A stretch of 64,000 nt of DNA from Oceaniglobus ichthyenteri (GCF_003057885.1 NZ_QAGK01000007.1:124001-188000); one strand, 5' to 3'; positions 18,519 through 29,084 are shown, counted from the first letter of the stretch. The notes: a model not told the origin generated them from the letters alone. Program-made: numbers and translations.

Positions 18519-20015
18519 TCAATCCATCGCCTTGAAGTTGAATTCGCCACCTTCCTTGATACCGCTGGGCCAACGGGCGGTCACGGTTTTGGTGCGGGTG
18601 TAAAATTTGAACGAATCCGGGCCATGCTGATTGAGATCGCCAAAGCCGGATTTTTTCCAACCGCCAAAGGTGTGATAGGCCAAAGGCACCGGAATTGGCA
18701 CGTTGATGCCGATCATGCCAACGTTGACGCGCGCCGCGAAATCGCGGGCTGTGTCGCCATCGCGGGTATAGATCGCGGTGCCGTTGCCATATTCGTGATC
18801 CATGGCGTATCCCAGCGCCTCTTCGTACGTCTTGGCGCGCACTTGGCTCAGGACCGGGCCAAAGATTTCCTTGCGGTAAATATCCATATCCGTGGTGACG
18901 TTATCAAACAGATGTGGCCCGACGAAAAAGCCGTCTTCGTACCCCTGCAATTTGAAATCGCGCCCGTCGACCACCAGTTTCGCGCCCTGATCAATGCCGG
19001 TTTGCACCAGACGGTGAATGTTTTCCTTGGCGGCGGCGGTCACCACCGGGCCATAATCCACATCATTGCCGCCGGTATAAGGCCCGACCTTCAGCTTTTC
19101 GATGCGCGGAATCAACCGTTCGATCAGGGCATCGGCGGTGGCGTCGCCCACGGGTACGGCCACCGAAATTGCCATGCACCGTTCACCGGCCGCGCCATAT
19201 CCGGCCCCGATCAGCGCATCGGCCGCCTGATCAAGATCGGCGTCAGGCATGATGATCATGTGGTTTTTCGCGCCGCCAAAACACTGCACCCGTTTGCCAT
19301 TGGCACAGCCGCGCGCATAGATATATTCGGCAATCGGGGTGGATCCGACAAAGCCGACGGCCTGAATCGTTTCGTTGTCAAGAATGGCGTCGACCGCCTC
19401 TTTGTCGCCATTGATCACTTGCAAAACGCCATCGGGCAATCCGGCCTCTTTCAGCAGTTCGGCCAACATCAAAGGCACCGACGGGTCACGTTCCGACGGT
19501 TTCAGGATAAAGGCGTTGCCACAGGTCAGGGCCGGGCCCATTTTCCACATCGGGATCATTGCGGGAAAGTTGAAAGGCGTGATTCCCGCCACAACACCAA
19601 GGGGTTGGCGCATGGAATACATGTCGATTCCCGGACCGGCGCTGTCGGTGAATTCACCCTTCAACAGGTGCGGCGCGCCGATGCAGAATTCGATCACCTC
19701 AAGGCCGCGCTGAACATCGCCTTTGGCATCGGGCAGGGTTTTGCCGTGTTCGCGCGACAGCGCCTCGGCCAGTTTATCCATGTCGCGGTTGAGCAGTTGA
19801 ACGAACTGCATCATCACCCGGGCGCGGCGCTGTGGGTTGGTCGCGGCCCAGGCCACCTGTGCCTTTGCGGCATCGGCCACGGCACTGTCCAATTCGGCGG
19901 CGCTGGCCAGGGGCACCTGGGCCTGTACTTCGCCGGTGGCGGGGTTGAACACATCGGCCGTGCGCCCCGTGCCTTTGACGTGCTGACCGTTGATCCAGTG
20001 TGACAGGGTTTCCAT
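18519..20015 (-). CDS. mmsA: CoA-acylating methylmalonate-semialdehyde dehydrogenase
   Basis: 498 residues from the ATG at 20015 (GGAGGA upstream). It converts methylmalonate or malonate semialdehyde to propionyl- or acetyl-CoA with NAD+ and CoA, in valine, beta-alanine and inositol breakdown. The aldehyde dehydrogenase fold shows GVVAGITPFNFPAMIPMW, FVGSTPIAEYIY, and the catalytic cysteine in GAAGERCMAISVAV. ETLSHWINGQHVKG at the start and NVPIPVPLAYHTFGGWKKSGFG near the end are typical of MmsA. It is divergently paired with a LysR regulator whose gene starts 108 bases away, probably its activator. Confidence 0.95.
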   Translation of the reverse strand: METLSHWINGQHVKGTGRTADVFNPATGEVQAQVPLASAAELDSAVADAAKAQVAWAATNPQRRARVMMQFVQLLNRDMDKLAEALSREHGKTLPDAKGDVQRGLEVIEFCIGAPHLLKGEFTDSAGPGIDMYSMRQPLGVVAGITPFNFPAMIPMWKMGPALTCGNAFILKPSERDPSVPLMLAELLKEAGLPDGVLQVINGDKEAVDAILDNETIQAVGFVGSTPIAEYIYARGCANGKRVQCFGGAKNHMIIMPDADLDQAADALIGAGYGAAGERCMAISVAVPVGDATADALIERLIPRIEKLKVGPYTGGNDVDYGPVVTAAAKENIHRLVQTGIDQGAKLVVDGRDFKLQGYEDGFFVGPHLFDNVTTDMDIYRKEIFGPVLSQVRAKTYEEALGYAMDHEYGNGTAIYTRDGDTARDFAARVNVGMIGINVPIPVPLAYHTFGGWKKSGFGDLNQHGPDSFKFYTRTKTVTARWPSGIKEGGEFNFKAMD

Positions 20016-20123
20016 AACATCCTCCGTTAAATTCGGTTGTGCCCACTCTAGGGTTGCAAACCGATTGCGCAAAGCGGCAGTTTGCCAAAAGGGCTTTGCA
20101 ATTTTAGGGGTACGGTTTGCAAT
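20016..20123. promoter_or_regulatory. mmsA-lysR divergent regulatory region
   Basis: This 108-base interval contains several related heptamers: TTGCAAA (20054-20060), GATTGCGCAAAG (20063-20074), GTTTGC (20080-20085), CTTTGCAA (20094-20101) and TTTGCAA (20115-20121). They are arranged partly as inverted pairs, as expected for LysR-type binding sites between a regulator and its target. Confidence 0.55.
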
Positions 20124-21014
20124 ATGCAGTGGGATGATATGCGAATTTTCCTGTCCGTGGCGCGCCAGGACAGCCTGTCGGGGGCGGCGCGGTTGTTGAA
20201 ACTGGACGCGGCAACAGTCGGGCGGCGCATTGCCCGGCTGGAAAACACCATCGGCGCGGTGCTGTTCACCAAATCACCCCAAGGTTATCAATTGAACGAG
20301 GCAGGACAGCGGTTTTTGCCCCATGCCGAACGTGCCGAACAAGCCCTTAGCGCGGCAGCCGATGAATTGCGCGGACAGGGTGACAGGCTGACCGGGCCGA
20401 TTCGGTTGGGCGCGCCGGATGGCTGTGCGAATTTCCTGTTGCCGCGGGTCTGTGCCGGGATCATCGCCGACAATCCCGGGCTTGAGGTGCAAATCGTCGC
20501 GCTGCCCCGGGTGATAAACCTGTCGCGCCGCGAGGCGGACATGGCCATCGGCGTATCGCCCCCCACGGGCGGGCGGCTGACCGTGCAAAAGATCGCCGAT
20601 TACCATCTGCATCTGGCGGCGCACCGCGATTATCTGGCCAATGCGCCAGGGTTGAGCGGGCTTGATGATCTGAAACATCACCGCATCATCGGTTATATCC
20701 CCGACATGATTTTCGACAAGGAACTGGATTACCTTGGTGAAATTGGCGTGCCCGGTGTTGCCCTGTCGTCAAATTCGGTTGCCGTTCAATTTCAATGGCT
20801 TGCCCAAGGGGCGGGCATTGGGGTGGTGCATGATTTCGCGCTGCCCCATGCGCCCGGTCTGCGCCGTGTTTTGATCGAGGATCTGTCGTTAAAGCGCACC
20901 TTCTGGTTGATCCGGCACGAAGATGACCGGCGGGTTGGCCGGTTGAACCGGTTTGCGCAGGCGTTGGGCACGGGCCTGCGCGCCGAAATTGCCCGACTCG
21001 AAGCGATCGCTTGA
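20124..21014 (+). CDS. LysR-family transcriptional regulator
   Basis: 296 residues from the ATG at 20124. The winged helix-turn-helix occupies residues 3-62 (MRIFLSVARQDSLSGAARLL, DAATVGRRIARLENTIGAVLF). The rest is the LysR substrate-binding domain (RLGAPDGCANFLLPRVC, SNSVAVQFQWLAQGAGIGVV). Its divergent position next to mmsA and the repeated TTTGCAA sites between them suggest it controls mmsA, perhaps in response to a valine-pathway intermediate. That link is inferred. The frame is open 14 codons upstream, but MQWDDMRIFL fits the family start. Confidence 0.9.
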   Translation: MQWDDMRIFLSVARQDSLSGAARLLKLDAATVGRRIARLENTIGAVLFTKSPQGYQLNEAGQRFLPHAERAEQALSAAADELRGQGDRLTGPIRLGAPDGCANFLLPRVCAGIIADNPGLEVQIVALPRVINLSRREADMAIGVSPPTGGRLTVQKIADYHLHLAAHRDYLANAPGLSGLDDLKHHRIIGYIPDMIFDKELDYLGEIGVPGVALSSNSVAVQFQWLAQGAGIGVVHDFALPHAPGLRRVLIEDLSLKRTFWLIRHEDDRRVGRLNRFAQALGTGLRAEIARLEAIA

Positions 21015-21074
21015 CACAGGGGCCACCCACGCGCCACCATTTCAAAGCGGTGAGGGATGAACAAAGGGCATGAC

Positions 21075-21506
21075 ATGACTGTACAGAAGATTTTGCAAGG
21101 CAAGCCTGAGGGCGACATCATTTCAATCGCACCGGATGCATCGGTGTCCGAGGCGGCAAGGCTGCTGTCGGAAAACAAGATTGGTGCCGTCATCGTGATG
21201 GATGGCCAAAAGGTTGTCGGAATTTTATCGGAACGCGATATCGTGCGCGAACTGGGGCGGCGCGGATCGGGGTGTCTGGATGATCTGGTCAGCAACCTGA
21301 TGACCAAAGCTCTGATATCCTGCACACGGGCAGATAAACCGATGCTGATGCTGGAAAAGATGAGCCAGGGCCGGTTTCGCCACATGCCTGTCATCGAAGA
21401 TGATGTGCTGGTCGGGTTGATTTCGATCGGGGACGTCGTCAATCACCGCCTTGCCGAATTGGCAATGGAGCGTGACGCGCTGGAATCCATGGTGATGGGC
21501 CACTAA
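21075..21506 (+). CDS. CBS-domain-pair protein
   Basis: 143 residues made of two CBS motifs (about 8-65 and 75-132): IAPDASVSEAARLLSENKIGAVIVM...VVGILSERDIVREL and ISCTRADKPMLMLEKMSQGRFRHMPVIED...LVGLISIGDVV. Such pairs bind adenine nucleotides and usually regulate a partner protein. No other domain is attached. The ATG at 21075 has AAAGGG at a good distance, better than the upstream ATG at 21057. coaD follows 63 bases later, a probable shared transcript. Confidence 0.88.
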   Translation: MTVQKILQGKPEGDIISIAPDASVSEAARLLSENKIGAVIVMDGQKVVGILSERDIVRELGRRGSGCLDDLVSNLMTKALISCTRADKPMLMLEKMSQGRFRHMPVIEDDVLVGLISIGDVVNHRLAELAMERDALESMVMGH

Positions 21507-21569
21507 TCCGCCTCTTGCACTTGTGCGCGTAATATTGTTGCTTGCACCAACACAAAGCGAGGCATCAAA

Positions 21570-22064
21570 ATGCGCATTGGCCTGTATCCCGGCACATTCG
21601 ACCCCATCACATTGGGGCATATTGATATAATACGCCGGGCCGCGCGATTGGTGGATCGTCTGGTGATCGGCGTTGCAATCAACCGGGACAAGGGGCCGAT
21701 GTTCACCCTGGAAGAACGCGTCGCCATGGTCGAAGCGGAATTTGCCACCCTGACCGCGCTTACCGGCTGCGAATTGGTCGTGCACCCGTTCGAAAACCTT
21801 TTGATTGACTGCGCCAGCGATGTTGGCGCCAGTGTGATCGTGCGGGGCCTGCGCGCGGTCGCTGATTTTGAATATGAATATCAGATGGTTGGCATGAACC
21901 GGGCGATGGATGATAGTGTTGAAACCGTCTTTTTGATGGCTGAGGCACGGCATCAGGCGATTGCCAGCAAACTGGTCAAGGAAATCGCGCGTCTGGGCGG
22001 CGATGTGTCAAAATTTGTAACCCCTGCAGTCAACGACGCGCTGCACCAGAAGATGGGCCGCTGA
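21570..22064 (+). CDS. coaD: Phosphopantetheine adenylyltransferase
   Basis: 164 residues, the standard length. It adenylates 4'-phosphopantetheine to dephospho-CoA, the penultimate step of coenzyme A synthesis. GTFDPITLGHIDII contains the nucleotidyltransferase TxGH motif. VIVRGLRAVADFEYEYQMVGMNR is the conserved pantetheine-binding segment, and ISS-type residues are replaced by ASKLVKEIARLGGDV near the end, as is common. It is cytoplasmic and hexameric in characterised examples. Confidence 0.96.
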   Translation: MRIGLYPGTFDPITLGHIDIIRRAARLVDRLVIGVAINRDKGPMFTLEERVAMVEAEFATLTALTGCELVVHPFENLLIDCASDVGASVIVRGLRAVADFEYEYQMVGMNRAMDDSVETVFLMAEARHQAIASKLVKEIARLGGDVSKFVTPAVNDALHQKMGR

Positions 22065-22068
22065 CCCT

Positions 22069-22094
22069 GGGGCATTGCCGTCGCGAAATGCCCC
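22069..22094 (+). terminator. Hairpin after coaD
   Basis: Perfect 8-base inverted repeat GGGGCATT/AATGCCCC with a 10-base loop, between the convergent coaD and hydrolase/OsmC genes. No T-run follows, so the terminator call is weak. Confidence 0.4.
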
Positions 22095-22108
22095 GTCACG
22101 GTGGGTAT

Positions 22109-23332
22109 CTAATCCCCGGAACTGACCAGTTTTGTAACCACCTGCGCGCTGCGCTCTAATGTGCGGTGCACCGGGCAACGGTCGGCGATTTCCAACAAGC
22201 GGGCGCGCTGGGTCTCGTCCAACGCGCCGGTAAAACGGATATCGCGGCGAAATTCATCAATCTTTTCATCGCTTTTGGCGCTGGCATCCTGTGCGTGCAC
22301 CTTGTTGTGGCTGACATCAACGCGCACATGATCAAGCGGCCATTTCTTGCGCCGGGCATACATGCGAATCGTCATCGATGTGCAGGCGCCCAGACCCGCG
22401 GCCATCAACCCATAGGGTGACAGCCCTTTGTTGGTGCCGCCATAGGCCTCGGGCTCATCAGCGAGGATATGGATATTCTGGCCCGACGTGACATCTTGTA
22501 AAAAACCATCGGCATCAGCCTCGGAAATGCGCACGATGCCTTCGGGCGCGCCGGGGGGCGGTGCGGGCGGGCGCAGATCAAGATACCGCGCCGACCATGC
22601 GGCAATGACTTCGGCGGCATATTCGGCATCGCCCGCCCGCGTGATCAGGTGATCGGCATCATCCAGGGTGACAAAGCTTTTGGGGTGTCTTGCGGCCTGA
22701 AAGATCTGCGTGGCGTTCTCGATGCCCACCGTCGCATCGCGCGGCGCGTGCATCACCAATAGGGCGCGTTTCAGGTTGCCAATAGCCGGGGCAAGGTTTT
22801 CGGCTGATACATCTTGCACAAAGGTCTGTGAAATTCGAAACGGCCGCCCGCCCAGCGATACGTCGGCGCTGCCCTGTTGCGCGATCGTATCAAGGGCGCC
22901 GGAAAAGTTGTTGGTGACATGGTGCGGATCGGCGGGGGCGCCGATGGTTACTACCGCCTTGGCCGATGCAATTTCGCCCGCGGCCTTCAATACCGCCGCA
23001 CCGCCCAACGAGTGGCCGATCAACAGGGCGGGAGCCATGCCGCGATCACGCAGATAATGCGCCGCTGCCACCAGATCAGACACGTTGGTTGTGAAGGTGG
23101 TGTTCTCGAACTCTCCTTCGGAATGGCCGAGGCCAGTGAAATCGAACCGTAAAACCGCCAACCCCATGGTCGCCAGACGGGCCGCGATCCGGCGCGCGGC
23201 CACGATATCCTTTGAACAGGTAAAACAATGCGCAAACAACGCTGTGCCCAAATGTGGCCCCTCGGGCAGATCCAGGCGCGCGGCCAGATTGTGGCCGCCG
23301 TGGCCGGTGAATGTAATGCGTTCCATGGGCAT
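22109..23332 (-). CDS. Bifunctional alpha/beta hydrolase/OsmC protein
   Basis: 407 residues. Residues 1-245 are an alpha/beta hydrolase with the nucleophile elbow GHSLGG and TIGAPADPHHV. Residues 265-407 are an OsmC domain with GACTSMTIRMYARRKKW and the second cysteine in DRCPVHRTLERSAQVVT, the peroxidatic pair of Ohr/OsmC proteins. The fusion is known in alphaproteobacteria and is presumably a thiol peroxidase linked to an esterase; the physiological substrate is unknown. The ATG at 23332 has GGAGCG upstream and matches the start of the hydrolase domain, although the frame is open for 100 more codons. Confidence 0.9.
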   Translation of the reverse strand: MPMERITFTGHGGHNLAARLDLPEGPHLGTALFAHCFTCSKDIVAARRIAARLATMGLAVLRFDFTGLGHSEGEFENTTFTTNVSDLVAAAHYLRDRGMAPALLIGHSLGGAAVLKAAGEIASAKAVVTIGAPADPHHVTNNFSGALDTIAQQGSADVSLGGRPFRISQTFVQDVSAENLAPAIGNLKRALLVMHAPRDATVGIENATQIFQAARHPKSFVTLDDADHLITRAGDAEYAAEVIAAWSARYLDLRPPAPPPGAPEGIVRISEADADGFLQDVTSGQNIHILADEPEAYGGTNKGLSPYGLMAAGLGACTSMTIRMYARRKKWPLDHVRVDVSHNKVHAQDASAKSDEKIDEFRRDIRFTGALDETQRARLLEIADRCPVHRTLERSAQVVTKLVSSGD

Positions 23333-23499
23333 GTTTGGCGCTCCGTCTGTGATTGGGGTCAGTGTGTGTGGTTTGGACGCGTTCAGCAACGGGTGTGACT
23401 GCACTGTCACGCTATGGTGACCTGTCTGCAACGGGTGCGGGTTTGACCAACGCATCAGCAGGTGATTGTGTGGGCTGACAAAAAACAGGGGCCGGACCG

Positions 23500-24426
23500 A
23501 TGGATATGACACAACGCAAACAGGCGGCCCTGATGGGGGCCTTGGTGGCCGATGCGGCGGCCTTGGGTGCCCACTGGATTTATGATCCTGACCGTATTGC
23601 GACCCTGCGCGCGCGATTTGGACGCGCCGCATTCATCCCGGTGGACCCGGCCCATTACGAAGGTGGCGTTGGATATTTCGCCCATGCCAGCCGGGAAACC
23701 GGAATGCCAACACAATACGGCGCGGTTCTGGCTCTTGCCATCGCTTCGATCCGGCGGGCCGGCGGGTTTGACAGGGCTGCGTATCAATCGGAATTTGCCG
23801 CGTTCTTCGGGGCAGGGGGCGCGTACCAAGGGTATATTGACCGGCCCACGCGCGGCGCATTGGCCAACATCGCCGCCGATCAGACCGATCCATCGGGAAT
23901 TGACGATGATCAACTCCCTGCCATCGCCACCTTGCCCGCGGTGATCGTGGCGCATTACGGCGAATCCGATTTATTGGGGCGGATCGAACAGGCCATATCC
24001 GTAACCAATGTTAATGACGTCGCCAGCGCCCATGGTGCCACATTTGCCCAGGTGTTATCGGCGGTAATTGGCGGGATGTCGTTGAACGATGCCCTGTCTC
24101 AACTCAGCGATCCTGCGTTGCGCGATGCCTTGAATACGGATGAAACCGATTCAACCGTGTATGGTGGTGTCACCGGTCGGGCCTGTCATCTGCCCATGGC
24201 AATGCCGCTTGCCATGCATATTCTGACCCATGCGACATCCTATCAGGACGCGGTTGAACGCAACATCGCCGCCGGGGGTGACAGTGCCGGTCGCGCGATC
24301 ATCATCGGGGCATTGGCGGGGGCGGCATTTGGCCTGTGTACCGAAAACGGTGTGCCGTTACAGTGGATATTACAGCTTAGGGATGGCGCGCCCCTGTGGG
24401 AAGATTGCCGCGCCTTGGCGGATTGA
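23500..24426 (+). CDS. ADP-ribosylglycohydrolase family protein
   Basis: 308 residues. The all-alpha ADP-ribosylglycohydrolase fold is indicated by AALMGALVADAAALGAHWIYD at the start and NIAAGGDSAGRAIIIGALAGAAFGL near the end, where the acidic residue binds magnesium in true hydrolases. The first motif lacks the usual GDA(L/M)G, reading VADAAALG, which resembles the J1-crystallin-like branch, so enzymatic removal of ADP-ribose is not certain. It is divergent from the hydrolase/OsmC gene with 167 bases between and converges with glnA over a shared terminator. Confidence 0.8.
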   Translation: MDMTQRKQAALMGALVADAAALGAHWIYDPDRIATLRARFGRAAFIPVDPAHYEGGVGYFAHASRETGMPTQYGAVLALAIASIRRAGGFDRAAYQSEFAAFFGAGGAYQGYIDRPTRGALANIAADQTDPSGIDDDQLPAIATLPAVIVAHYGESDLLGRIEQAISVTNVNDVASAHGATFAQVLSAVIGGMSLNDALSQLSDPALRDALNTDETDSTVYGGVTGRACHLPMAMPLAMHILTHATSYQDAVERNIAAGGDSAGRAIIIGALAGAAFGLCTENGVPLQWILQLRDGAPLWEDCRALAD

Positions 24427-24484
24427 CGGATTCGCCGTATGCCAATGCCCGGTTGAATTTCGCAAATTATTCCGGCATGAACAG

Positions 24485-24513
24485 AAAAAGGGCGCCCGAT
24501 CGGGTGCCCTTTG
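24485..24513. terminator. Bidirectional terminator between ADP-ribosylglycohydrolase gene and glnA
   Basis: GGGCGCCCG/CGGGTGCCC stem flanked by AAAAA on the left and TTTGTT on the right. Read on the minus strand it ends in TTTTT after glnA; on the plus strand the tail is TTTGTTATTTA. Confidence 0.8.
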
Positions 24514-24530
24514 TTATTTATTTCAGCCGT

Positions 24531-25937
24531 TTAGCAGCCATAATACATCTTGTATTCAATCGGGTGCGGGGTCTGTTCATAGGCATAGATTTCTTCCCAT
24601 TTCAGATCCATGTAACCCTTGATCTGATCCTTGGTGAACACGTCACCGGCGGTCAGGAAATCCATGTCCTTTTCCAACTCTTCCATCGCTTCGCGCAACG
24701 ACGAACACATGGTCGGAATATCGGCCAGCTCTTCGGGGGGCAGATCATACAGATCCTTGTCCATCGCTTCGCCGGGGTGGATTTTGTTCTTGATCCCGTC
24801 AATGCCGGCCATCAACAGCGCGGCAAAACACAGATAGGGGTTTGCCGCCGGATCGGGGAACCGGGCCTCGACGCGCTTGGCCTTGGGGGATTCCGACCAC
24901 GGAATGCGCACACAGCCCGACCGGTTGCGCGCGGAATAGGCGCGCAGAACTGGCGCCTCGAACCCGGGGATCAACCGTTTGTAGCTGTTGGTCGTGGGGT
25001 TGGTAAACGCGTTCAGGGCCTTGGCATGTTTCAGGATGCCACCGATGAAAAACAGCGCCTCGTCCGACAGATCGGCGTATTTGTCGCCGGCAAAAATCGG
25101 CTTGCCATCTTTCCAGATCGACATGTTCACATGCATGCCCGACCCGTTGTCGCCGCTGATCGGTTTGGGCATGAACGTGGCCGATTTGCCATAGGCATGG
25201 GCGACGTTCTGAATGATGTATTTGAACTTTTGCAGCTCATCGGCCTGTTTGGTCAGTGATCCGAAAATGAGGCCCAGTTCATGCTGGCACGATGCCACCT
25301 CGTGGTGGTGTTTATCCACCTTCATGCCGATGCGTTTCATCGTCGAGAGCATTTCCGAGCGGATATCCTGACCATCATCCACCGGATTCACCGGGAAATA
25401 GCCGCCCTTCAGGCCCGGGCGGTGGCCCATGTTGCCCATTTCGTATTCGGTGTCGGAATTCCACGATGCATCGTTGGCATCCACCTGAAACGATACCTTG
25501 TTGATTTCGACGGAAAACCGGACATCGTCAAACAGGAAAAACTCGGCCTCGGGGCCCATATACGCCACATCGCCGATGCCGGTTGATTTCAGATACGCTT
25601 CGGCGTTCTGGGCGGTGCCGCGCGGGTCGCGGTCGTACCGCTCCAGCGTGTCGGGTTCGCAAACGGTGCAATGCACGGCAAGGGTTTTTTCGGCATAAAA
25701 CGGATCGACATAGGCACTGTCGGTGTCCATCATCAATTTCATGTCTGATTGATCAATGGATTTCCAACCGGCAATCGATGATCCGTCAAACATGAACCCA
25801 TCTTCGATGAACCCTTCGTCCACCTGATCGGACATCACGGTGACGTGCTGCAATCTGCCGCGCGGATCGGTGAAGCGGATATCGACATATTCGATATCTT
25901 CGTCCTTGATTTTCTGCAGCATCTCAGAAATGCCCAT
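24531..25937 (-). CDS. glnA: Glutamine synthetase type I
   Basis: 468 residues, standard for the dodecameric bacterial enzyme that makes glutamine from glutamate, ammonia and ATP. Conserved motifs include FMFDGSSIAGW, GPEAEFFLFD, the metal and ATP segment NGSGMHVNMSIWKDG, and RNRSGCVRIP. KDLYDLPPEE places Y397 at the known adenylylation site, so activity is probably switched by GlnE. AGGAAA precedes the ATG. It lies 62 bases downstream of glnB in the usual alphaproteobacterial glnBA operon; a small hairpin (GCCGCC...GGCGGC) sits between the two genes. Confidence 0.98.
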   Translation of the reverse strand: MGISEMLQKIKDEDIEYVDIRFTDPRGRLQHVTVMSDQVDEGFIEDGFMFDGSSIAGWKSIDQSDMKLMMDTDSAYVDPFYAEKTLAVHCTVCEPDTLERYDRDPRGTAQNAEAYLKSTGIGDVAYMGPEAEFFLFDDVRFSVEINKVSFQVDANDASWNSDTEYEMGNMGHRPGLKGGYFPVNPVDDGQDIRSEMLSTMKRIGMKVDKHHHEVASCQHELGLIFGSLTKQADELQKFKYIIQNVAHAYGKSATFMPKPISGDNGSGMHVNMSIWKDGKPIFAGDKYADLSDEALFFIGGILKHAKALNAFTNPTTNSYKRLIPGFEAPVLRAYSARNRSGCVRIPWSESPKAKRVEARFPDPAANPYLCFAALLMAGIDGIKNKIHPGEAMDKDLYDLPPEELADIPTMCSSLREAMEELEKDMDFLTAGDVFTKDQIKGYMDLKWEEIYAYEQTPHPIEYKMYYGC

Positions 25938-25999
25938 GGTAATATTTCCTTTAATTTCGTTTTGTTAAGAGGTGCGCCGCCGGGGTGGCGGCATGAGGA

Positions 26000-26446
<447 letters not shown>

Positions 26447-26505
26447 CTAAATTTTAATCACAACGCCCAATATCTGGTCGTTCATGCAACGAAAATGGCA
26501 GCGCC

Positions 26506-28068
26506 ATGGCCGATCTGATCACCGCTGAACAGATGCGCAATCTTGAAACGCAAGAGATTTCAGCAGGGCGCGTCACCGGAGAAGAGTTGATGGAGCGCGC
26601 CGGGCAGGGCGTGGTTGACGCGATTTTTGCGCGCTGGCCCAATTTGGCGGATATTCCTGGTCGGGTCGCGGTGTATTGCGGGCCGGGTAACAATGGCGGC
26701 GACGGATATGTTGTTGCCCGGCTGTTGCATCGGTTGGGTTGGCAAGTGGCAGTATGGTCCATCTGTGATCCACATCATTTAAAGGGTGATGCGCGGGCGA
26801 ACTGGGTAAAGTGGACCGGCATATTGGGCCGTGTTTCGATTTTGGATGGCAAGGCAGAGCGTATTTTCCCCAGGTTTTGGGATGAACCGCCAGATCTGAT
26901 TATTGATGCGATTTTCGGCACCGGCTTGACCCGACCATTGACCTGGGAGATCGAGCAGCCAATTTCAGATATTCAAATGTATAAAGACCGCCGTATGGTA
27001 CAGCCACCAACGGTGGCGATTGATGTCCCATCGGGCCTGTGTGCAGACAGCGGGCGCAATATGGGAAATCGGTGCTTTTATGACCTTACGGTTACGTTTC
27101 ATGCCGCCAAACCGGGGCATTTTTTGGCCGAAGGCCCCGAGATTTGTGGGAGCCTGTCGGTGGTTGATATCGGGTTGCCACAGCCCAAAATATCCGCGCC
27201 TGTACCCGCCACGGTGATCAGGCAAATCACCAACGCCCAAGGCGTGGCAAAACAGGCGGGGCATAAGTTTGATCATGGTCACGCCCTTGTGTTGACCGGC
27301 GGGGCAGGGCGCACCGGTGCCGCTCGTTTGGCGGCGCGCGGCACGCAACGGGTGGGTGCCGGGTTGGTGACGCTGGGCGTTCCCCCCGCCGCGCAATTCG
27401 AGGTGGCGGCACAGATCACATCGGCCATGTTGATCCGGGTGGGCGATGACGCGGCGCTCAGTGAAATATTGAACGATCGCCGGATCAACGCGCTGTGCCT
27501 GGGGCCGGGATTGGGGTTAAACGCACGGGCCACAGATTTGATCGGCGCGGCGTTACAGGGGGCGCGGGCGACGGTGCTTGACGCCGATGCGCTCACCCTA
27601 CTGGCGCGGGATGAGGGGATGCGCGGCAAACTGCATGATGCCTGTGTGCTGACGCCCCATGCCGGCGAATTTGCCCGGCTGTTCCCCGATCTGGCCGATG
27701 CGCTTACGGGCACGCCGCAAACTGGCCCGGCTGTATCCAAGGTTGATGTGACCCGGCGCGCGGCGCGTCGCGCGAACTGTGTGGTCCTGTTCAAAGGCCC
27801 CGATACCGTGATCGCCGCCCCCGATGGGCGCGCCGCGATCCATGCCGCGGTTTACGAACGTGCGGCCCCTTGGCTGGCCACCGCAGGGGCGGGCGATGTG
27901 TTGGCCGGACTGATCGCCGGGCTGTTGGCGCGCGGGCTTTCGCCGTTTGAGGCGGCCTGTTCCGCGGCCTGGCTTCACGTGCAATGCGCGTTAAACTTCG
28001 GCCCCGGATTGATCGCCGAAGACCTGCCTGAAACCCTGCCCACAGTGCTGCGTGATCTCGGGGCCTAG
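26506..28068 (+). CDS. nnrD: Bifunctional NAD(P)H-hydrate epimerase and dehydratase
   Basis: 520 residues with two domains that together repair hydrated NAD(P)H. The N-terminal epimerase (YjeF_N, about 1-215) has [18 protein letters not shown] and [13 protein letters not shown]. The C-terminal ADP/ATP-dependent dehydratase (ribokinase-like, about 230-515) has [29 protein letters not shown] and the catalytic [17 protein letters not shown]. Length fits the fused bacterial form. The stop overlaps the convergent trpD stop by 4 bases. The gene is divergent from glnBA, a placement common in alphaproteobacteria. Confidence 0.95.
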   Translation: MADLITAEQMRNLETQEISAGRVTGEELMERAGQGVVDAIFARWPNLADIPGRVAVYCGPGNNGGDGYVVARLLHRLGWQVAVWSICDPHHLKGDARANWVKWTGILGRVSILDGKAERIFPRFWDEPPDLIIDAIFGTGLTRPLTWEIEQPISDIQMYKDRRMVQPPTVAIDVPSGLCADSGRNMGNRCFYDLTVTFHAAKPGHFLAEGPEICGSLSVVDIGLPQPKISAPVPATVIRQITNAQGVAKQAGHKFDHGHALVLTGGAGRTGAARLAARGTQRVGAGLVTLGVPPAAQFEVAAQITSAMLIRVGDDAALSEILNDRRINALCLGPGLGLNARATDLIGAALQGARATVLDADALTLLARDEGMRGKLHDACVLTPHAGEFARLFPDLADALTGTPQTGPAVSKVDVTRRAARRANCVVLFKGPDTVIAAPDGRAAIHAAVYERAAPWLATAGAGDVLAGLIAGLLARGLSPFEAACSAAWLHVQCALNFGPGLIAEDLPETLPTVLRDLGA

Positions 28069-29084
28069 GGTTTGGCCGAGGTCAGTTTGGCCAGCGCGGT
28101 GATTTTTTGTTTCGCCGCGCCGCTGTCGATACTTTCGCGCGCCATTTCAACGCCTTCGGGCAGGGTGTTCACCTTGTCAGCCACCACAAGTGCTGCCGCC
28201 GCGTTGAGCAGCACCGCATCGCGGTAGGCCCCCTGTGCCCCATCAAGCAGGGCGGCGAAGGCTTTGGCGTTGTCTTCGGGGCTGCCGCCCATGATCGCCT
28301 CGAACGGATGCACCGGCAGGCCGGCATCTTCGGGGGCGATTTCGGTTTCGCTGACCTGACCAGCGTCAAGCATCGCAATCTGGGTCGGGGCCGCGATGGA
28401 AACCTCATCGGTGCCATCACCACCATGCACCAACCATGCCTTTTCTGCGCCAAGCGCCAGCAGGGTTTCGGCCATCGGGCGAATCACATCGGCGGAAAAG
28501 GCACCGGTCAGTTGCCGTTTTACCCCGGCGGGGTTGGTCAGCGGGCCAAGGATGTTGAAAATCGTCCGGGTGCCCAATTCAGACCGGGTGGGCATGACAT
28601 GGGCCGTGGCCGGGTGGTGCATCGGGGCCATCATGAACCCGATGCCGATCTCACGCAGTGCCCGTTCCACCACATCGGCGCCCACCATCACGTTGATGCC
28701 CATTTGGCCCAAGGCATCGGCGGCGCCTGATTTGCTGGACAGGTTGCGGTTGCCGTGTTTGGCCACAACCACGCCGGCCCCCGCCACAACAAAGGCAGTG
28801 GCGGTGGAAATGTTCAACGTGCCTTTGCCATCGCCCCCGGTGCCAACAATATCAATCGCACCCTCGGGCGCGCGCACGGGGCGGCATTTGGCGCGCATCA
28901 CGGCGGCAGCGGCGGCATATTCATCGACCGTTTCGCCGCGCGTGCGCAGGGTCATCAGAAACCCGCCAATCTGGCTGGGCGTGGCATCGCCCGCGAACAG
29001 GATGCCAAAGGCGGTTTCCGCCTCGGCGCGGGTGAGGGGGCGTTCAACCGCGGCGGCGATCAGTGATTTAAGGTCGCGCATCAT
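28065..29084 (-). CDS. trpD: Anthranilate phosphoribosyltransferase
   Basis: 339 residues, family length. It joins anthranilate to phosphoribosyl pyrophosphate, the second step of tryptophan synthesis. The PRPP and metal sites are seen as [33 protein letters not shown] and [13 protein letters not shown]. The start overlaps the trpG stop in an ATGA arrangement, so they are translationally coupled. trpC, which usually follows, is absent: the gene instead meets nnrD tail to tail. Confidence 0.97.
   Translation of the reverse strand: MMRDLKSLIAAAVERPLTRAEAETAFGILFAGDATPSQIGGFLMTLRTRGETVDEYAAAAAVMRAKCRPVRAPEGAIDIVGTGGDGKGTLNISTATAFVVAGAGVVVAKHGNRNLSSKSGAADALGQMGINVMVGADVVERALREIGIGFMMAPMHHPATAHVMPTRSELGTRTIFNILGPLTNPAGVKRQLTGAFSADVIRPMAETLLALGAEKAWLVHGGDGTDEVSIAAPTQIAMLDAGQVSETEIAPEDAGLPVHPFEAIMGGSPEDNAKAFAALLDGAQGAYRDAVLLNAAAALVVADKVNTLPEGVEMARESIDSGAAKQKITALAKLTSAKP

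Noticed and set aside
18108-20003. 631-codon open frame on the plus strand
   Set aside because: It is the antisense shadow of glcB and mmsA, which have full family motifs on the minus strand.
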